From: Davidsoniella eucalypti
Taxonomy: Eukaryota; Ascomycota; Sordariomycetes; Microascales; Ceratocystidaceae
Direction of reading: 5' to 3'
DNA length: 64,000 nt
NCBI GenBank assembly: GCA_004009845.1
Contig: RMBW01000117.1
Span: 9,979-73,978 of the forward strand
Positions 58,536 to 64,000 of the stretch are shown here, in pieces. The notes beneath the pieces are model-generated. The model had not been told where the DNA came from. It saw only the letters and a list, made by a program, of their open reading frames with translations, and ran no database searches. The position numbers were made by a program, and so were the translations under genes. Position 1 is the first letter of the stretch, and every line of letters begins with the position of its first letter.

Positions 58536-60378
58536 ATGAGTCAGGTCAGGAATCTCCGGGCTATGTTCGAGAGTAAGGGTGATGCCTCGGTTTCTCCAGA
58601 CAGAGGCCGCTCTCCTGTATTTATACCAAGTAAGTACTCAAACTTGGAGTCTGGTCATCTGTTCATCATATGCTAACATGGACCGTGAAGAACTTTCGGG
58701 CGAGTCGCCGAGACCTCTATCAAAGGTCCGAACAAGTTTTATCGCCGTCGAAAAAGATGGCCGTATTGGCTTACAGCGCGAACCTAGCGCCGATTCTACT
58801 ACTGCTTCAACATCTGATATGCCCATAACGCCCACTATAATGTCACCTATGACAGACCTATTCGAGAAACGCGCCCTTCTCGCCAAGGTGGGCGTATCAC
58901 CCGACACAAAACCTATCAAAATCGAGACTCCGATACCTGAGCCTATAAAGCTACCCTCTGAAGCAAAGTCTGAAGTAGCACCCCCGTCTTTCACACCAAA
59001 GGAGGTTCTCGAACCTCGAGACCCATCTACAAGCCCAGCCACAATCCCTACTATAAAGGAACCTATTGAGCCGACTGTCGAGAAACTTAGCGCCCAGAAA
59101 GAGAAAAAGAAGCCCACTGAGACCACAGCCAAACAGACCACAGCAAAGACCGTCACCAAGGAACGAGAATCCGTATCAAAAACCACTAATAGAGCGTCAT
59201 CAAGAGCGCCATCTCGGGCACCTTCCCGTGCTGCTAAAGCCTCGACTACTACTGTCCACAATACAGCACCTAAGAAGACTGTTCGTGAAACAAAAGTAGT
59301 TACGAAGAAGTCAAGCACACCGTCTATTATATCTGTGGCAAAAACCTCTGTCCCTAGACAACAACCAACAGCTCAAACACAACCGCGCTCAGCAGCTATA
59401 CGACGACCTCCTTCTGCCCACGCGAGGCACTCCTCTCCAAGACCAGCTCCCAAGTCACCAACTCGGCCTGTCAAGCTTCCAGAATCTTTGACAGCACCCA
59501 CTAAAGCACATGCTTCACGTACCGGAAAGTCGAGCTTCAGTGATCTAAGAACTGCTGCTAGATCGTCATCCACCAAGCCCACCGAACGCGCAGATAGTAG
59601 AGCCAAGTCTGTTGCTCCCTCGTTGCGCCGTCAGCCTTCGAACAAGAACATTCGACCAAGTCTTGGCCTCCCACCTAAGAAGAAGGAGGATGGCTATCGC
59701 CCACCCCCTAAAAATGTTGACGAGGGTTTCCTAGCTCGTATGATGAGACCGACACAGAGTTCACAGTCGAAGGTCACTGAAAAAGCGCCTATCACGCCCC
59801 CCCGCAACAACACGACCCCACGACGCCCTCCTACTCGTGCTGGTAATGACAGTGCCAGAAGAGATCGTAGCGAGCCGTCAAGTGCCCACAAGCAACCTCG
59901 CCCAGCTTCTCGGATTACCAGCCCCTCTCGGCCCGCCCAAACTATACAGGCGGCCAGATCAGCCTCTAGAGCAAATAACTCTCGCCCCCATGATCAACTA
60001 TCCATTGAAGTTCGCGTGAAAGCTGCGCAAGATGATGAGAATGAGAGCCACGAGCCCATAACACCTATTGCTAGTTATAAATCTCGCACCCATAACAACA
60101 ACCTCTATCATGCTGATGGAGCTGTATTTGATGCCGATATTCCAAAGACACCAGAGCCAGTGCCATCTCTTGATGCTAGCATGGTCACCACTACCGACAT
60201 GGCTGATCCTCATTCCGAGGAGGCGTTTAGTCAACTAGTTGATGAGACTACCGAGGTTCTGGGCGAGGTTTCGTTGAATGTTTCCTCCAACGAACAAGGA
60301 AAATACACTAGTAACGACGGCGATGTATTTGACGGCCCAACTCAGACCGTCGAGCTGGACGATTTTGAGACCTATTAA
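58536..60378 (+). CDS. Basic Ser/Pro/Thr-rich low-complexity protein, function unknown
   Basis: Predicted exons are 58536-58629 and 58691-60378, giving 593 residues; the 61-nt intron has a GTAAGT donor and GCTAAC branch point. The N-terminus MSQVRNLRAMFESKGD, then SPDRGRSPVF and SKVRTSFIAVEKDG, looks conserved in style with proteins of other filamentous ascomycetes. The middle is highly basic with short repeats (RASSRAPSRAPSRA) and many Ser-Pro and Thr-Pro sites, suggesting phosphorylation. A compact motif DEGFLARMMRPTQSSQSKV lies near two-thirds of the length. The end is acidic (VELDDFETY). No catalytic domain is visible. A cytoskeletal or microtubule role is possible from composition only; I do not recognise the family by name. 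Confidence 0.75.
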
Positions 60379-61245
60379 AGAAACGTATCTCCTTCTTTAC
60401 TGTCTTTTGAATATTATCCATCATCTAGCCCCTTTAGAAAATTACACGTGCCGTATATCGTTTTCTTTTGAAAAACTTCGGCGTGTCTTTTTTTTCTTAG
60501 GCTTTGTGTCTTGTTCTCTTATCATTCACCATCAACCCATCGCATCTGTATTCTGACCATTTTGTTATTTTTCTACCGTTGTTCTTGTCTACTTAGTCTC
60601 CTACAACCCGTCTGCTACTTGCACCACTCAAAACTGTTCTCTTTGTTGCATTTTTCTTGTTATATTGGGGGAAGCGAATGGAGCTATTTGTTTGTTGTGT
60701 CTATTGCTCAGTGTTTAGTTATTGTGTTTCTGTTTGTTTTCTTAAGGGCCGGCGTTTTCGACTTTTTTTTTTTTGGTAGATGGTAGAAAACGAGCCCTTC
60801 TCATTTTTGTTCACTTTGTATTTAGTCAAATATAGCTTGGATTATTTTATCTATTTTGGAATTTATTCGTATTTTCATCTCTCACGTCCGCTTTACACAT
60901 TAATCACATTATCCAATGTAAGATAAAAACGTAACTGAAATGTGTGGCAAGGGAAAAGTAAAAATAATATGTTTCTATTGTACAAATGTATGATAACAAG
61001 AAAGACTGACGAGAGTCTGTACCTAGCTTTGGGCGTAAAGGCATCAACCACTATATGATCAAAATCCATTCTTAGTTGAGCTTCTGAATTTAGTAGGACT
61101 AGCCTGCAAGCTGTCGAATTTCACGATCTATGCTAACCAGAAGTGCCTCGTTGAGGCATATAGATCATATTTGTGTTCAACTAGAATATATGCCTTGAGG
61201 AATCTATGTCAAGAATGAGGTCTTGACAGCACCAGAGCAAATCAT
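60379..61245. other. Convergent intergenic region
   Basis: This 867-bp interval between two gene 3' ends is T-rich on the plus strand in its first half. No gene is seen. Confidence 0.5.
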
Positions 61246-61731
61246 CTATGACACTCGGCAAAGAAGCAAGCCACCTCTGCGCTTTTCTATAGCCTCACGG
61301 CATTCTAGCACGCCGATATCTGTGGTGAGGAAAAGTAGTTCACCGATGTTGAGGCCGGGAATCTGGTTTGCGGTCAAACCACGAGCTAATTTGTTAAGTT
61401 CGGGAAGTGAGGCAGTGACCCAACGCTTCGACTTGCTTAAAGCCATGAGATTTCTCATGACAGGCTTGTCGTCCCAGTATTTTAGACCGAGCCATAAACG
61501 ACGGGTAGCGACGTTTTGGTGGGTGACGGGCTCTGGAGGCTCGGTGCTGATGGTTTCCGGGTTTGGTGGGGAGAACCCTCCGCGTGTTATGCTGCTGAAA
61601 AGTCCGGCGCGGTGCATGGCTATGGCAAGGTTGAGATTGTACTTGGTGTTCGGCACGGATGTTATGGCGAGGCCGGCGCGGGTGGCATTTTGCAGATGTG
61701 AGCACATCCGAGGGATACAAGGGATACCCAT
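61246..61731 (-). CDS. MRPS8: Mitochondrial small-subunit ribosomal protein uS8m
   Basis: A single exon encodes 161 residues from ATG 61731-61729; an upstream in-frame Met would add 25 residues without family character. The sequence has the uS8 pattern: MCSHLQNATRAGLAITSVPN near the start (helix 1 with conserved Asn and Arg), IAMHRAGLFSSI, LGLKYWDDKPVM, and the RNA-binding C-terminus GLNIGELLFLTTDIGVLECR followed by EAIEKRRGGLLLCRV. It binds the central domain of the mitochondrial small rRNA and is needed for subunit assembly. The length suits fungal mitochondrial uS8. Confidence 0.93.
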   Translation of the reverse strand: MGIPCIPRMCSHLQNATRAGLAITSVPNTKYNLNLAIAMHRAGLFSSITRGGFSPPNPETISTEPPEPVTHQNVATRRLWLGLKYWDDKPVMRNLMALSKSKRWVTASLPELNKLARGLTANQIPGLNIGELLFLTTDIGVLECREAIEKRRGGLLLCRVS

Positions 61732-62728
61732 TGTGGCGGTTTGTTGATTAGGCGTGGTTGGGTTGATTGGATGAATTGGCCGTGTATGTGTATAATCGAG
61801 AATCAAGAAGTGTCGTCGTCGTGATGTTCGTTGGCGGTATTGAGGGGCTTTGTCTATGACGACGACAAATCAGCGAGCCTCCAGTGCGTAGAGAAAGAGG
61901 GAAACAGCTAAGCCAGCGATAGGCCTGTCAAGACACTAGTATGAGAGCAAATTGGGGGCGTAATTGGTGATTCAACGACCTGAGCCTCGCCTCTCTCTAT
62001 CAACAATCGGTTATATCGTGATGTCCGGTAATCGACGAACTCCAAAATTTTTGGCCTCGCACAAACATGACTAAGCACAGCTACAATTTAGCTTGTCTAG
62101 GGTCTATGATCTCAAAACCCCAAGCCAAAACAGTGGGGCAAGTGAGAGTAGCGTTTGATTGGCCAACCGTTGATCTTGAATTAAGCGCCGGACGTTGACC
62201 ACTAACATCGTCTAGAATCCACGTCAGATCCCAAAGTCAAGTTGCAATCACTTGTGGGAAATGGAGGAGAGGAGAGGATAAATGAAGCGTCAGGAAAGAA
62301 GTGATTCGAGCGGACGAAAAGAGCAGGGGAGCCAAAAAGAATGGACGGGGCGTTTCCGGCACTTTTATCTAGGGCGTTTTCTCTTGATGAATTATTTTTG
62401 TCTTTCTCATCTTCCTCTTTCTCCGTTACGTTGCTTAGGCGGCTTTTTTTCAAGCTTCTACTTATTTGCTAATCCGCATACAGACGGCTCGCTTTTCTGT
62501 ACTGCAGCTACCCTCCTTTACAACTTTGGTGGCTACAAAAGACTTGGCTACACGGGATTCAGAGCTCCCCATTCGCCTGCTTTGGCCCAAAAGATAAGCA
62601 AGAAAAAAAGGCCACGCCCAAATAAGAATTTAGGCCACGCCTGATTTATATATCTCTGTCTACCTCGTGTACTTACGTCTTGACGAGCGGCAATATATAC
62701 TCCATATTCCTATATCCATCTCCATACC
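61732..62728. promoter_or_regulatory. Divergent promoter interval uS8m / terminal gene
   Basis: This 997-bp gap separates outward-facing starts. A 120-codon frame at 62282-62644 is not supported by any motif. A TATATAT word lies near 62648-62653, about 80 bp before the downstream start. Confidence 0.4.
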
Positions 62729-64000
62729 ATGGCTGCCAACCCGGGCGAAGAGAACGTGGCGACATTGTAAGTAGCCTCTCTCCTACAGCATATGGAACTA
62801 CCCAACTGCCCATTACAAGCTTTGATTGCTTGCCATCTTCCTGCATGAAGATATTCCTGGGGGCGGCCTGCTTTGGCGGCCTCTCACCATCTTACCAGAC
62901 ATTTGGCTGTGCTATCTATCTGCCCATCCATTGCGGACTTGCAGAAACGAATGGATTCGAGCTCTGGTGACTTTTCGATACATCGGAAATGATGCCTGCT
63001 AGGACTATTACCGTATACTAACTTTCTGGTCTCTAGGTTCGGCGACATCCATTACTATTATGGCGACCCAACAGCAAAGCCTTGCCATCATCGCTTTGAT
63101 AAGGGTTCGTATGTATATCTTTTCGAAAATGCATATGCCCGCCGTGCCCGCATTGAGATTGCCAATGATGTAGGCAGTGATGATCAAGATGCCTTTGATG
63201 GCCGTAAGATATCACCCGTTTATTGCCTAGTTTTGATGGAAGTTGGTATCTAACATGCTGTCGTAGATCTGGACCAAACACATGTCAGCTACTCGTATCG
63301 TCACAGCTGCATGGTTACTCTGATTGTTGGTGATGTGGTAAATAATCAGGAGTGGCATCTTCCAACATATGACCCACGCAATGAGAACAAGTATCACTAT
63401 AAGCTGCACTCTTTGGATATCTACTTTTGGTCACAGAATGATGCCCTGCAATTCCTTAACAACATCCGTCGTATTCTACCTGCCTCTCAGATCGACGTAC
63501 AGGACGAGCCAGGGACATCTTCTGTGGCTATGAGTCCCATAGTTCAACAGTTGGAGAACACGGTCATCTCGGATCCTGTTTACAATGCTCCATCTGTGCT
63601 CCCAGGTCCGCCTCCCGGAGCACCTCCAGGTCCCGGATCTATTGGCGCGCCTTCAATTGTAGCGACTTCCCCCGCGACATCGTTTGCTCCCGCTGATTCA
63701 CAGCCGGCTTTTGTTCCCATGGCGTATAATCCGGCTGCTCCTGCGGCACCCGAGCAGCACCATGTACGGGAAAAAACACCTCCACCGGAGGAAGATGAAC
63801 ATATCCAGGGACAAATCGCCAACCCTCTGGCGGCGGCTATGGCTGTTGACTACCAGCAGAGTCCATTCACTCCGGGTTTCCGACTTCCAGTTGGCCACCC
63901 GGCTGCTAATGGTCTAGCTAGTCCTAGATTCCCGGCGGCAGGTGCAACCAACTTTGCTCCTCCTCCTTTGCAGCCTGCTGTTTCTAGAACCACTGTGGTG
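62729..64000 (+). CDS. Conserved fungal protein of unknown function, 5' part (runs off window)
   Basis: Predicted exons are 62729-62766, 63037-63203 and 63267 to beyond 64000, giving at least 313 residues. Introns are 270 and 63 nt; the first has a TACTAAC branch point. The N-terminal 130 residues form a compact-looking domain: LFGDIHYYYGDPTAKPCHHR, GSYVYLFENAYARRARIEIA, SYSYRHSCMVTLIVGDV, EWHLPTYDPRNENKYHYKLH and LDIYFWSQNDALQFLNNIRR. The alternation of strands with a final helix could fit a PH-like fold, which is only a guess. After that the sequence is Pro/Ala/Gly-rich (PGPPPGAPPGPG) and disordered to the window edge. I cannot name the family. Confidence 0.75.

Noticed and set aside
62282..62644. 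120-codon plus-strand frame between uS8m and the terminal gene
   Set aside because: No motif, mixed low-complexity composition, and it lies in a divergent promoter interval.
1..64000. CRISPR arrays, bacterial operons or ribosome-binding sites
   Set aside because: The window is eukaryotic with spliceosomal introns throughout; no regularly spaced repeat array was seen.

Overview
The window looks like chromosomal DNA of a filamentous ascomycete (Pezizomycotina). The genes carry short spliceosomal introns, mostly 51-110 nt, with GTAAGT-like donors and CTAAC-like branch points. The gene set is fungal: alpha-aminoadipate lysine synthesis (LYS12), a yapsin-like GPI aspartic protease, a GH5 endoglucanase, ERV14/cornichon, a chromodomain Ty3/gypsy element and a MULE relic. 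I cannot place the order or genus from the sequence alone.

Layout. 1-1527 is the 3' end of a chromodomain Ty3/gypsy retrotransposon with a probable 3' LTR. 1528-8083 is an A+T-rich gene desert holding small repeats. 8084-35468 is gene-dense: a small MGxxxS-type protein, an ADP1-like ABC transporter, mitoribosomal mS26-like protein, NOG2 GTPase, aspartic protease, alpha/beta hydrolase, patatin lipase, kynurenine 3-monooxygenase, methionine aminopeptidase 1, a dead MULE transposon with a second element inside it, ERV14 and PRP17. 36441-37622 is an F-box protein. 37623-47464 is mostly empty except for the secreted GH5 endoglucanase at 43175-44292. 47465-64000 carries a Myb/SANT protein, COX10, mitochondrial EF-G, LYS12, a basic Ser/Pro-rich protein, mitoribosomal uS8 and a 5' portion of an unidentified conserved protein.

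Functional themes. Five or six genes serve mitochondria (mS26, COX10, MEF1, LYS12, uS8m, probably KMO at the outer membrane). COX10 and MEF1 are divergent over a shared 580-bp interval, and MEF1 and LYS12 converge. The mS26-like gene and NOG2 are divergent too, pairing mitochondrial and cytosolic ribosome functions.

The most unusual signal is a family of very short retroposon-like insertions. Four copies, near 2540, 2921, 43006 and 56966, share a core of about 39 nt, an A-rich 3' tail and almost the same 5' end. Three have perfect 10-12 bp flanking direct repeats that look like target-site duplications; the fourth has a weaker one. The core can fold into a hairpin. I know of no named family of this size. 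Other points of note are a 25-bp perfect hairpin at 1797-1856 and a roughly 404-bp insertion with a 22-bp target duplication inside the MULE relic. All coordinates were worked out by eye; splice sites are predictions.
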